Source of the DNA: Planctomycetota bacterium
GTDB taxonomy: Bacteria; Planctomycetota; Phycisphaerae; WQYP01
Assembly: GCA_021790385.1 (NCBI GenBank)
Contig: JAJYDW010000001.1
Coordinates: 1 to 64,000 of the forward strand
Length of the DNA: 64,000 nt
Direction: 5' to 3'
Made by a program: the position numbers and the translations under genes. The notes beneath the pieces are model-generated. The model was not told the DNA's origin and made no database searches. It worked only from the letters and a program-made list of their open reading frames with translations. This document shows, piece by piece, positions 17,702 through 25,360 of the stretch. The number at the start of each line of letters is the position of its first letter. The stretch's first letter is position 1.

Positions 17702-19975
17702 TCAACTGAATTCGTCGTACGAAATCTGTGCAGGTGTAATACCGGCTCCAGCCAGCATTTGTAAGGATGCCTGAATCATCAGCGGCGGACCGCACAGGTA
17801 AAATTCAATTCCCGCCGGATTATTATGGCTGTTGAGACATTGCTGCCGGAACACCTCGTGGACCAGGCCTGTGGGGCCGGTCCATCGGTCTTGCGGTTGT
17901 GGCTCGGAGAGAACTACGTGGAAGCTGAAATTGGGAAATTCGGCCGCCAAAGCGTTGAAGTAGTCCTGATAGAACAATTCCCTGAGCGAACGCGCCCCGT
18001 ACCAGAAACTGACTTTGCGGGTGGTGTGCAGGGTGGCAAATAAATAAGAAATGTGGGCCCGCAACGGAGCCATGCCCGAACCTCCGCCCAGGTAAACCAT
18101 TTCCTGCCGGGTATTCTTGATATGGAATTGACCAAACGGTCCGACCGCCGTGATACGATCACCAGGATTCCGGCTAAACATATATGCCGATCCGGTTCCT
18201 GCCAGACAGTCCTGGCCACGTGGCGGAGTGGCGATGCTCACGTTGAACCGAAATTGCGGCTCCAGAGCAGGGTTGGTAGCCAGCGAATAGTTGCGCCGAA
18301 CTGGGCTGGTGCATCGGGCCTGCAGATCAAACACGTGCTGGGCCTTCCAGGTAGCCGCGTACGGATCCTGCACCACCATGTCGGCAAAGTGAATTTCACC
18401 ATACGCAGGGATATTAAACTGAAGATAATCGCCGGGTTGGTACTGTAATATCGGCGATGAAGCCTCCAGTTCCAGCACCAGCTCCTTGATGTACGTGGCC
18501 ACATTATCGTTGCGGATCACCTTGAAGGAATAAGTGGTCTGTCGGTTGGCAAGGCCGCAGCCGCCGGCGGAGGTGATATCCAGCAGTAAAGTGCCATCGG
18601 CTATCCGCACCTGGTAAGTTTTGAGAGCCACGCAGGCAGGGGCTCGGCGCGGAGAACCATCGGTAACATCAAAACGGCCGTTGTGCTTGGCACATTCAAT
18701 CAAGTTACCCTTCAACATGCCGCCCGCAAGATGTGTGTTACCGTGGGTGCATATTCCGTCGGTAGCAAAATAGCGGTCATCGGCGGTGTGGTAGATGGCA
18801 TACGTCTGGCCGGCGTGGTCGAAGCGGATAACATCTTCCCGACGCAGCAGAGTTACCGGACCGACTTCAATCCAGCCGTTCACCGCCATCTGATTCGCGG
18901 CAGTAATAATCGGCGCGGTGATCGGGGCTGCGGCCGGATGGGTGGGGGTGGGAAGTGTGCGTTTTACATAGTAACCTGGATCTTTTACTTGCCGCAGAAC
19001 CGCAGGAATGATTTCACGGAAGGCGGCCGCAATGCTGTGGTAAGGCGTAGGCATATCCGCTTTGACCAGTTCGTGCAGCCTGGGCAATGCATGGTACGGT
19101 ACCAGCGGAAACATGTGATGTTCCACATGATAATTCATGTTCCAGTAGAGGTAGCGATGAATCGGGTTCATGTACACAGTCCGGCAGTTGAGCCGGTGAT
19201 CCAGCACATCCTCCGCCAGACCCGCGTGCTGGGTCAAACCATAAATCGGCATCAACCAACTGCCGTAAATATTCGGCAGACCAATGTACATCAGCGGAAG
19301 AATGGACCGGGTATAAATGGCCAGGGCGCTGACCAGAACATAAATGAGCAGCACAATGCGGGCTTTAACGAAAACCTTCTCGTATTCGTCGATGGGAATA
19401 TAGGTTTGTTCTTCTGCGGTGAGCTTGCCGGTGCTGTGCAGTACCAGTTTATACAGATAACGCGGCATCACATTAAGATCAATAAAGCTCAGCAAAATCT
19501 GGCCGATATTCGGCGGCCGGGGTACGGCGATTTCCGGATCACGTCCGACGATGATGGTGTCGCTGTGGTGGCGGGTATGACTCCAACGCCACGGGGTGGA
19601 TTCGCGCATTACCATGAAAGAGGCTATTTCATACAGGGCGTTGTTCATCCAGTCTGTCTTGAAGGCCGTGCCATGCAGGGATTCATGCCAGCGGGAATCG
19701 GATGTAGACCCGTAGATGACCCCGTAGATGGCAAACGGAAGAATTGCCCACCACGTGCCCCACAAAAGGTAGCCGGAGATTCCGGAACCAATCAGCAGGG
19801 CAAACCACAACAGGGTATCGCGCAGGGCAGGCCCGTTGCGGCGCTCCAGCAGTTGTCGCATCTGATCTTTGGCGACCGGCGAGGTATACCAGGCCGCACC
19901 CGCCAGGCCAAGGTCTACGGCGTGGGCTGAATCTTTTCCCACCAGACTGTAATCACGAACGGAAATCTGGCCCAT
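17702..19975 (-). CDS. Fatty-acid desaturase / Rieske ferredoxin / NqrF-like reductase triple fusion
   Basis: The 757-residue protein joins three redox parts. Residues about 45-330 are a membrane fatty-acid desaturase/hydroxylase with hydrophobic pairs around 55-90 and 205-250 and the diiron histidine boxes HESLH (97-101), HTRHH (133-137) and HVEHH (283-287). Residues about 365-468 are a Rieske [2Fe-2S] domain with CTH (409-411) and CAKH (428-431). Residues about 480-757 are a ferredoxin-NADP reductase-fold domain closest by eye to the C-terminal half of NqrF, with RNYSLAT (FAD), GGGSGMAPLRAH (NADH), SFWYGARSLRELFYQDYF and LCGPPLM. The electron path NAD(P)H to FAD to Rieske to diiron would be complete in one chain. 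The same three parts are separate proteins in the rhizobial MocD/MocE/MocF set. The substrate is unknown. Confidence 0.93.
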   Translation of the reverse strand: MGQISVRDYSLVGKDSAHAVDLGLAGAAWYTSPVAKDQMRQLLERRNGPALRDTLLWFALLIGSGISGYLLWGTWWAILPFAIYGVIYGSTSDSRWHESLHGTAFKTDWMNNALYEIASFMVMRESTPWRWSHTRHHSDTIIVGRDPEIAVPRPPNIGQILLSFIDLNVMPRYLYKLVLHSTGKLTAEEQTYIPIDEYEKVFVKARIVLLIYVLVSALAIYTRSILPLMYIGLPNIYGSWLMPIYGLTQHAGLAEDVLDHRLNCRTVYMNPIHRYLYWNMNYHVEHHMFPLVPYHALPRLHELVKADMPTPYHSIAAAFREIIPAVLRQVKDPGYYVKRTLPTPTHPAAAPITAPIITAANQMAVNGWIEVGPVTLLRREDVIRFDHAGQTYAIYHTADDRYFATDGICTHGNTHLAGGMLKGNLIECAKHNGRFDVTDGSPRRAPACVALKTYQVRIADGTLLLDITSAGGCGLANRQTTYSFKVIRNDNVATYIKELVLELEASSPILQYQPGDYLQFNIPAYGEIHFADMVVQDPYAATWKAQHVFDLQARCTSPVRRNYSLATNPALEPQFRFNVSIATPPRGQDCLAGTGSAYMFSRNPGDRITAVGPFGQFHIKNTRQEMVYLGGGSGMAPLRAHISYLFATLHTTRKVSFWYGARSLRELFYQDYFNALAAEFPNFSFHVVLSEPQPQDRWTGPTGLVHEVFRQQCLNSHNNPAGIEFYLCGPPLMIQASLQMLAGAGITPAQISYDEFS

Positions 19976-20725
19976 CGTTTGCGATTCCTGTCATCCAGAT
20001 AACTTCGCGCCGGCCCACCAGACCATGCGAAGACGAATTATCTAAGGCCATTATAGCTTAGAATGTCGGGCTTCATAAAGTTGGGCTGGATTGAAAACTG
20101 TTCAACTGCTCCAATAACAGAATTCTGGAAGCTACACCTCCGCCGAAAACTCGGAGATGGGCTATTCCAATTTATGCCGCGACTATTGGCCTAAAAGTCA
20201 TGCCAGCCAAGGTCTTCAATTTGCCGGAAATCTTAGAATCAGACAGATGAACTACAGCCCCGGCCAGCGAGGTGCAGTTTCCGCTGTTGGACGCTGTCCG
20301 CCGCCGAAGGAGCGACCCCGCGTTGGCGGTTAGCTGCAAAGGGGAATCTGTCGGCGCATTATTATTGGGTAAAACGCACGGGTTTGGATTCCAAATTCAG
20401 TATGTTGGGCGGGAATAAACTGCTGCGTAACGCCCGCACGGGCACCCGTGAAATGACAGTGTTGCTGCGCCAACTATCAGGCTCTCCGTTCGAACAGCTC
20501 CACAACGGCGCCTCTGGCGAGCACCACACGCTAACCACGGCCCGTTGGCGAGCGCGTGGATCTGTATATAATTGACTTCAGAACCGAGGCGCTGGCCGTT
20601 CAGCCAAAAGGCCTTGCATGTTTCTTCATGACCACGCTGTTGCCAAGGTTCTAGGAGTGTCACAGCCCCCCCCCGCAAACGGATGAATTTACTGTGGTGC
20701 CGGCGATAAATCAGGGTGTGCCGAA
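19976..20725. other. Gene-free stretch upstream of the restriction-gene remnants
   Basis: These 750 bases contain no open frame with a ribosome site or recognisable protein. The base composition is less GC-rich than in the flanking genes, and stops occur in all frames. The first roughly 60 bases are the desaturase leader. The rest is probably decayed DNA of the same accessory segment that holds the pseudogenes at 20726-22478. Confidence 0.5.
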
Positions 20726-21652
20726 ATGCCAAATACCCAGAAGGTCCAGTTGCTTCAAGAAATCTTCAGATCGCGTAGGCCAATTGCGCAAACTGCCGGG
20801 GAGCAATTCCCTTTTTAGCGTCGGGCAGGATTCCGCCCGGCTTTACCTGCGTTATTCAAAGAAACACGCGCAGGGAGGAACATATTTCGGCTTGCGAGAA
20901 ACAGATCTCAGGCAGCTTGTCGGGCATAATGGATTCATCTGTTTCTTCTTCGACGATACAACTCAGCCACTTTTTGTTCCGTACGCCGATTTCGAAGAAA
21001 TCTTCCACAGTGCGGCAGTAGCTAGCGACGGGCCGTATAAAGGTTCGGATCATTTGTGGTAATAAGATACACGAGCTCTACGTGCCGCGAAGAGGGCGTT
21101 TTAACTTAGACGGATTTGCGGGGCTGGAAACCTTCGTCCACAGCGTCAACCCCCAGCTCATCCAGCATCTCGCTCACCCATTCAGACATACAGGCCCTGC
21201 TTGCGGGGATCGGTCATGCAAAAGGTTTTGATATTTATATTCAATCGAATAACGTGGAGCAATTGAATTGGTCACTCACGCCGACGTTTGACCTTCGCGA
21301 GGTTATTCCAAGCGGCTTTGAGAGTGTATCGGCGATACTCTCAGAGATTGATGTTCTGTGGATTGCGGCCGGCCGTAATTCGGTTGAGAGTTTATTTGCT
21401 GTGGAACATTCAACCTCCATCTACTCGGGGTTGCTCCGATTCAACGACGTTTTGTTGACGGACCTGCGAGCCTCACGGTTTTATATTGTTTCAGACGAAA
21501 AACGATGCGATCTTTTCTCACAGCAGGCGTATCGCCCCACTTTCCGCCAAAGCGGACTCTCGGAGCGGGCCAGCTTCCTTGAGTACGCCAACGTCTTCGA
21601 CTGGCATTGTCGCTTGATTAATGAGAAACACCATGATCCAACAAAACTGTGA
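20726..21652 (+). pseudogene. Frameshifted gene of a conserved protein, possibly a restriction-type nuclease
   Basis: One protein can be followed through four pieces in shifting frames. It starts MPNTQKVQLLQEIFRSRRP at 20726 and shifts near 20790 into KLPGSNSLFSVGQ...LYLRYSKK...GLRETDLRQL...PLFVPYADFEE. It shifts again near 21042 into VRIICGNKIHELYVPRRGRF, and near 21178 into SDIQALLAGIGHAKGFDIYI ... SEIDVLWIAAGRNS ... FAVEHSTSIYSGLLRFND, ending at 21652. Each junction needs a net one-base change, so the gene is dead or the assembly has errors. I recall intact homologues with this block order, often beside restriction systems. The D..WI / VEHS region could be a PD-(D/E)XK-type site, but that is a guess. 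Confidence 0.6.
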
Positions 21653-21664
21653 TTGAATCCTGTA

Positions 21665-22074
21665 TATTCTCGTGCAGATGCGGTGGAATTGGCGGATAGC
21701 GTGATGTCCCTCACCGACTTGCCACCGCAAGTCGGTATGCCAATCGCCTCGCCAAGGGCGTTGACCTTCGCGCGGATGATGGACAGAGTTTTGCGCCGAG
21801 TTACGGTGTACCAGCTACTCATGGCCAGCCCCAATGTGGCGACAGACTAAGAAGCGTAGGTCGGAGCCGCCTGACAAGCTACCGCAGTAAACCGAGCTCG
21901 TACCGGAATTCGTACCTCATATTGCCTGCAGCCACCCGCCCCCGGAATCCAACGAAACAACCATAGCGGCACCATTAAAGAAGGTGGTGGTTCTTTGTAA
22001 AAAACGAAAACTGACTACATCTGAAAAACGCGCTCACGAATGGTGGCGCAGGGAATATAGCGACTGCCAAAAAT
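21665..22074 (+). pseudogene. Decayed coding remnant of unknown family
   Basis: A coding-like reading continues through two frames. The first is ADSVMSLTDLPPQVGMPI...RVTVYQLLMASPNVATD up to 21850. From about 21840, in the next frame, comes QTKKRRSEPPDKLPQ, one TAA, then ETTIAAPLKKVVVL and EKRAHEWWRREYSDCQK up to 22074. The amino-acid sense and the near absence of stops suggest a former gene between two other remnants, perhaps the missing methyltransferase or the N-terminal part of the nuclease that follows. I do not recognise the family. A perfect 9-bp hairpin (CCGACTTGC-cacc-GCAAGTCGG, 21714-21735) lies inside it. Confidence 0.35.
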
Positions 22075-22478
22075 AAATCACACATAAACTTGCACGATCA
22101 GGAATCATATGATGAACGTACCCGAGATGATCTGCCTGTGAACGAGCGTCTTCCAAGAATCGCGTGGCTATCGAGGTACAGTTCGGAAAGTACAGCTTTC
22201 TTGCATACGATCTATTCGTGAAGCACATGGCGTTTTTTGTAAGCGATGTCATTGACGTGGGCGTCGAGATACTGTCGATGAAAGAGCTTCAGGAGCAAAT
22301 GTCGTCCGGACCGCAGTACTACCAGACCGCCCTCTATGACCTTATTCGTCAAGGTCGCTCTACCCCCGCGGTGCCAATGGCCTGGCGGGTGTGGCAGAAT
22401 AGAAACCCGTCATTGTCAACTGCCGCCGCACGTCTGGGAGTCCGGCTGCTTAACCAAAAGCCACCGTGGTACTGTTAA
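22075..22478 (+). pseudogene. Remnant of a BglII/BstYI-like type II restriction endonuclease
   Basis: The reading SHINLHDQESYDERTRDDL PVNERLPRIA (about 22078-22160) shifts by one base near 22160 into VAIEVQFGKYSFLAYDLFVKH ... IDVGVEILSMKELQEQMSSG ... LYDLIRQGRSTPAVP. The run E-V-Q-F-G-K-Y-x-F with a following VGVEI...MSSG block is the core of BstYI/BglII-type endonucleases that cut GATC-centred sites; IEVQFGK supplies the (E/Q)xK-like catalytic residues. After AVP the homology stops, so the end is also lost. No methyltransferase partner is intact nearby. Confidence 0.6.
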
Positions 22479-22965
22479 TCGGCGTGTCGCTTGAAGAGTA
22501 GCTTTCGTTGAATTTGGTCAGCATGACGCTGTTACCGACAGAATTGAATACCACGTTATTCATATACGCGCGCATCAACAAAACACCGCGGCCACAGGCT
22601 CTCTCAAGGTTCTGGTCCGCGGTGGGATCAGGCAGGACTGCGGGGTCAAACCCACTGCCTTCATCTTCCACCATTACATCGATTCGCTCACGTGTAATAC
22701 GATACTTGACGCGCACATGTTTATTGGGAGTGGATTTGTTACCGTGCCGAATGGCATTGCAGATGGCTTCTTCCAAAGCCAGCTTTAAAGCAAAAAGGTC
22801 GCGCTGGCCGTAGGCATACTTGCGACATTGAGAGAGGATTTTTTCTTCAACCCGGCGGCCTTCCGCCATTTGACTTGGAAATTCTTCAGAGCACCAGAGG
22901 CCGACGGATTTTTCACGGGATTCCCGCCGCCCGCGCGACCCGGCTTGTAACTTTAAGTGTTTCAT
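22450..22965 (-). CDS. Anti-sigma factor serine kinase (RsbW/SpoIIAB-like, HATPase_c_2)
   Basis: The 171-residue protein carries a GHKL ATPase domain. It has an N-box LEEAICNAIRHGNK (residues 65-78), a G1 box VEDEGSGFDP (99-108) and a G2 box CGRGVLLMRAYMN (124-136). Such proteins bind a sigma factor or other target and phosphorylate a STAS antagonist. The STAS gene lies about 200 bases upstream on the same strand, so the two probably form a partner-switching pair. The ATG at 22965 gives a family-like length; an in-frame ATG at 23004 is also possible, and neither has a strong ribosome site. The stop overlaps the decayed nuclease on the other strand. Confidence 0.85.
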   Translation of the reverse strand: MKHLKLQAGSRGRRESREKSVGLWCSEEFPSQMAEGRRVEEKILSQCRKYAYGQRDLFALKLALEEAICNAIRHGNKSTPNKHVRVKYRITRERIDVMVEDEGSGFDPAVLPDPTADQNLERACGRGVLLMRAYMNNVVFNSVGNSVMLTKFNESYSSSDTPINSTTVAFG

Positions 22966-23162
22966 AAGCGTGCCTGTAACTACCCGCGCGAACACCGGCC
23001 GCATCCTTGGGCACTCACTGGAGATTCCTTACTCCTGAATTAGACATCGCTGCTTGCGTTGCCCCGCGTTTGGGTTAAGCCCTTTATTAAACAACCATCA
23101 ACAACCGCCGTCCGCCCTGGTTATGCGGTCTTATAAAATACGCAAATCCACAGGGTCGGCGG

Positions 23163-23576
23163 CTATTGCAGCCGGCCCGTCTGCGCTCCGCTGCGCAGGC
23201 TTTCCAAGGCCTCCTTTATTGTCGGATAAATATGGAACAGCGTATTAAGTTTTGTGATTAGAAAAACTTCAAAAATCTGCGGGTTGATGTTGCACAGTCG
23301 CAACTGCCCATCCCGATTTTTGACTTTGTTGTTGATGGTGATTAACGTCCCAAGAGCCGCAGAAGAAAGATGGTCCACCCCGGCAAAAGAAATGACCAGC
23401 CGGGGGCGATGTTCGGCTTCCACCAAGGCTGAAAGTTGATCCCCAATTTCAGCAATGTTGGCTTCATCGAGGATTTTGCGGCTGGTGAATTCCACCTGAA
23501 CGATGTCGCCTTCGTGCGTTACCTTCAGACGGGCAGCGTCCTGTTGCATGGTTGAATCTCCAAAAGACGCACTCAT
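23163..23576 (-). CDS. STAS-domain anti-sigma factor antagonist
   Basis: The 137-residue protein is a STAS domain of the SpoIIAA/RsbV type: VTHEGDIVQVEFTSRKILDE, then GVDHLSSAALGTLITINNKVK, where the first or second serine of LSSAALG matches the phosphorylated site (D-S-S-G-L-G in SpoIIAA), then LRLCNINPQIFEVFLITKLN. It should release the partner of the anti-sigma kinase when unphosphorylated. The start at 23576 has CCGGGAGT 5-12 bases upstream. It is transcribed towards the kinase gene. No sigma factor or PP2C phosphatase is encoded next to the pair. Confidence 0.88.
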   Translation of the reverse strand: MSASFGDSTMQQDAARLKVTHEGDIVQVEFTSRKILDEANIAEIGDQLSALVEAEHRPRLVISFAGVDHLSSAALGTLITINNKVKNRDGQLRLCNINPQIFEVFLITKLNTLFHIYPTIKEALESLRSGAQTGRLQ

Positions 23577-23649
23577 CACAACTCCCGGCATACACCGACT
23601 GACTTCGCCCGCACATACACGGCGACACTACTATTATCTTAATCCATTA

Positions 23650-24639
23650 TTAGCTATTGTCAATCAAAAACTTTTCCAACAGAGGGCCAACCGCATCCGG
23701 AGCTTCTTCGTGCGGCAGGTGCGATAGTTGCGGAAATTCATAATAAATGAGGTTGGGCAAGTCACTTTTGAGCTTGTCACCGGTACCCGGTGCCAGCAGC
23801 GTATCAAGCTGGCCCCAAATGACCAGAACCGGCTGTGTTAACCGCCGGGCCTGAGCCAGAAATCCCTTGATTTCTGCGGGCCGCGTGGGCAACGCCCGAA
23901 TAGCATCCATCAGCCGCAGCCGATTGGCCTGCGGCCGCATATTTCGGCGGTACATGTGCAGCAGTTCATGGTTCATCGCCTCCGGATGATCATAGCCAAC
24001 GGTGGCAATACCGCACACCAATTGTTCGGGTTTCATGGCCAATATCACCAATTCACCCAGAATCGGTACCCGTAGAATGCGATAAAACATTGGCAATTCC
24101 TGTGGATAATAAGCCGGGTTAAAAAGCGCCACCGCCGAGACCCGCTGTGGAAAATCCAGAGCCGCCATCAGGCTCATACCACCGCCCAAACTGGATCCAC
24201 CAACCGCCAAACGCGGTATCTGCAGTGCCGCGGGCACCCGCATGGCATCGGCTACCATTTCCCGCAGGCTCACGCCGCCCGCAGGCCAACCTTCGCCCAC
24301 CGCATAGCTGTTGTAATCCACCAGGAGCAGGTCATGTGTGCGCAGTACATATCCAGCAATGCCATAAAAAGAGGCAATATGCAGGCCCATGCCGTGCAGC
24401 AGCATCAGCACAGGTCGTCGGACCGACACGCCGGCAGCCCGCAGCAGTCGAAACGCAATGTACCGCTGCTGGGCTTGAATGAAATAAGTCTGTGCATTGG
24501 TGTGCTCCGGTGGGTCCTGCCACGCAAACCGGGCCGCAGGAATCATCGGGGAGGACAGCTCAAAATAGGCCATCGGCAGCCGCGGTAACTTTTGCCCGGC
24601 ATTTTGAGGAATCAATACAGTCTCAATCACTTTTTTCAT
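23650..24639 (-). CDS. Alpha/beta-hydrolase fold protein
   Basis: The 329-residue protein is an alpha/beta hydrolase. The oxyanion strand is LMLLHGMGLH, the nucleophile elbow GGSSLGGG carries the catalytic serine, the acid is probably the aspartate of VIWGQLDTLLAPG, and the histidine lies in QLSHLPHEE. The substrate cannot be predicted. The start at 24639 is the first ATG; a GTG at 24648 is in frame. It lies between the MoxR-cluster genes and the STAS gene on the same strand, about 55 bases after the small cluster gene, and could be read through from that operon. Confidence 0.85.
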   Translation of the reverse strand: MKKVIETVLIPQNAGQKLPRLPMAYFELSSPMIPAARFAWQDPPEHTNAQTYFIQAQQRYIAFRLLRAAGVSVRRPVLMLLHGMGLHIASFYGIAGYVLRTHDLLLVDYNSYAVGEGWPAGGVSLREMVADAMRVPAALQIPRLAVGGSSLGGGMSLMAALDFPQRVSAVALFNPAYYPQELPMFYRILRVPILGELVILAMKPEQLVCGIATVGYDHPEAMNHELLHMYRRNMRPQANRLRLMDAIRALPTRPAEIKGFLAQARRLTQPVLVIWGQLDTLLAPGTGDKLKSDLPNLIYYEFPQLSHLPHEEAPDAVGPLLEKFLIDNS

Positions 24640-24693
24640 CAGCGCCACAATTTATTGTCATGGTGTGGTGTGAAAATGTGTGGTTGCTCACTT

Positions 24694-25359
24694 TTAATGC
24701 CCATGGGAACCAAGCTTACCCAGCGATTCATAGTAGGAATTCACCAGGGATTGATAACCCGGCAGTGTGCTTTTGCGAATGCCGTTAAGAATTAAATTGC
24801 GCTCCCGCGCGGGCAAATTTCCCCATTGATGTTTATGGGAAAGAAACGGTTTTCCCGTCTGCGGATTCATCGGACCACCGCTGGGATTGTAAGAATGCGG
24901 GGCCGGGGCCGATGGTGAATTGGTCGTCTGATTGGAAGGCGACCTGGTGTTGGAGGACATTTGTTGGCTTTTGTTCTTTTTTTTACTTTTGCCGCTGCCA
25001 CTCGGAGGTGGGCTTTTCTTGGCGATCGCGATGAGTTGATCCAGATCTGAAATGATCTTCTTTTGTATCGTTTGCGTAGCGTTTCCCGCATGGTAGGAAT
25101 AAAGGTGTTTGGCGCTTTGGCCCATACCCTGAAGCATATCTTTGAGCATCCGGCCAATCTGCTGTGGATTGGGTGCCGGCGTTTTGGCCGTTTTGGGCTG
25201 GACCAGCTTCGGCGTTAAATTTGGCCAGGCCAGGCCGCGCTGCAGCCACTGCGGCGGTGCCACACTGTCAGCAGGCGAACTGGCCCTAGTGTGCGCCTGA
25301 CTGATACCCAGCATCACCATAACCACCAACCATGTTTGCCGGCAGATTTTTGTATTCAT
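24694..25359 (-). CDS. Exported linker-rich protein, last gene of the MoxR cluster
   Basis: The 221-residue protein has a signal peptide (LVVMVMLGISQAHTRA). A helical part (about 65-115), a Ser/Pro/Lys/Asn-rich low-complexity linker (about 116-165) and a compact C-terminal motif WGNLPARERNLILNGIRK...YQSLVNSYYESL follow. That 'WG.LP.R.R..I' tail with a closing Y...YY..L is what I associate with small proteins at the end of planctomycete MoxR/DUF58 operons. The ATG lies one base past the stop of the 1206-residue gene, with GGGAGG as ribosome site, so the two are translationally linked. Function unknown. Confidence 0.75.
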   Translation of the reverse strand: MNTKICRQTWLVVMVMLGISQAHTRASSPADSVAPPQWLQRGLAWPNLTPKLVQPKTAKTPAPNPQQIGRMLKDMLQGMGQSAKHLYSYHAGNATQTIQKKIISDLDQLIAIAKKSPPPSGSGKSKKKNKSQQMSSNTRSPSNQTTNSPSAPAPHSYNPSGGPMNPQTGKPFLSHKHQWGNLPARERNLILNGIRKSTLPGYQSLVNSYYESLGKLGSHGH

Positions 25360-25360
25360 G

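Noticed and set aside
18683-19930. 415-codon open frame on the + strand opposite the desaturase fusion
   Set aside because: It is antisense to a gene with complete motifs, its product has no recognisable domain, and it has no ribosome site; it is a GC-rich shadow.
21672-21740. tRNA-Leu-like start (GCAGATGCGGTGGAATTGGCGGATAG)
   Set aside because: The acceptor and D-arm resemble tRNA-Leu, but the D-stem mispairs, the anticodon loop is too short, the 9-bp hairpin is too long for a variable arm, and no T-arm GGTTC...AATCC follows.
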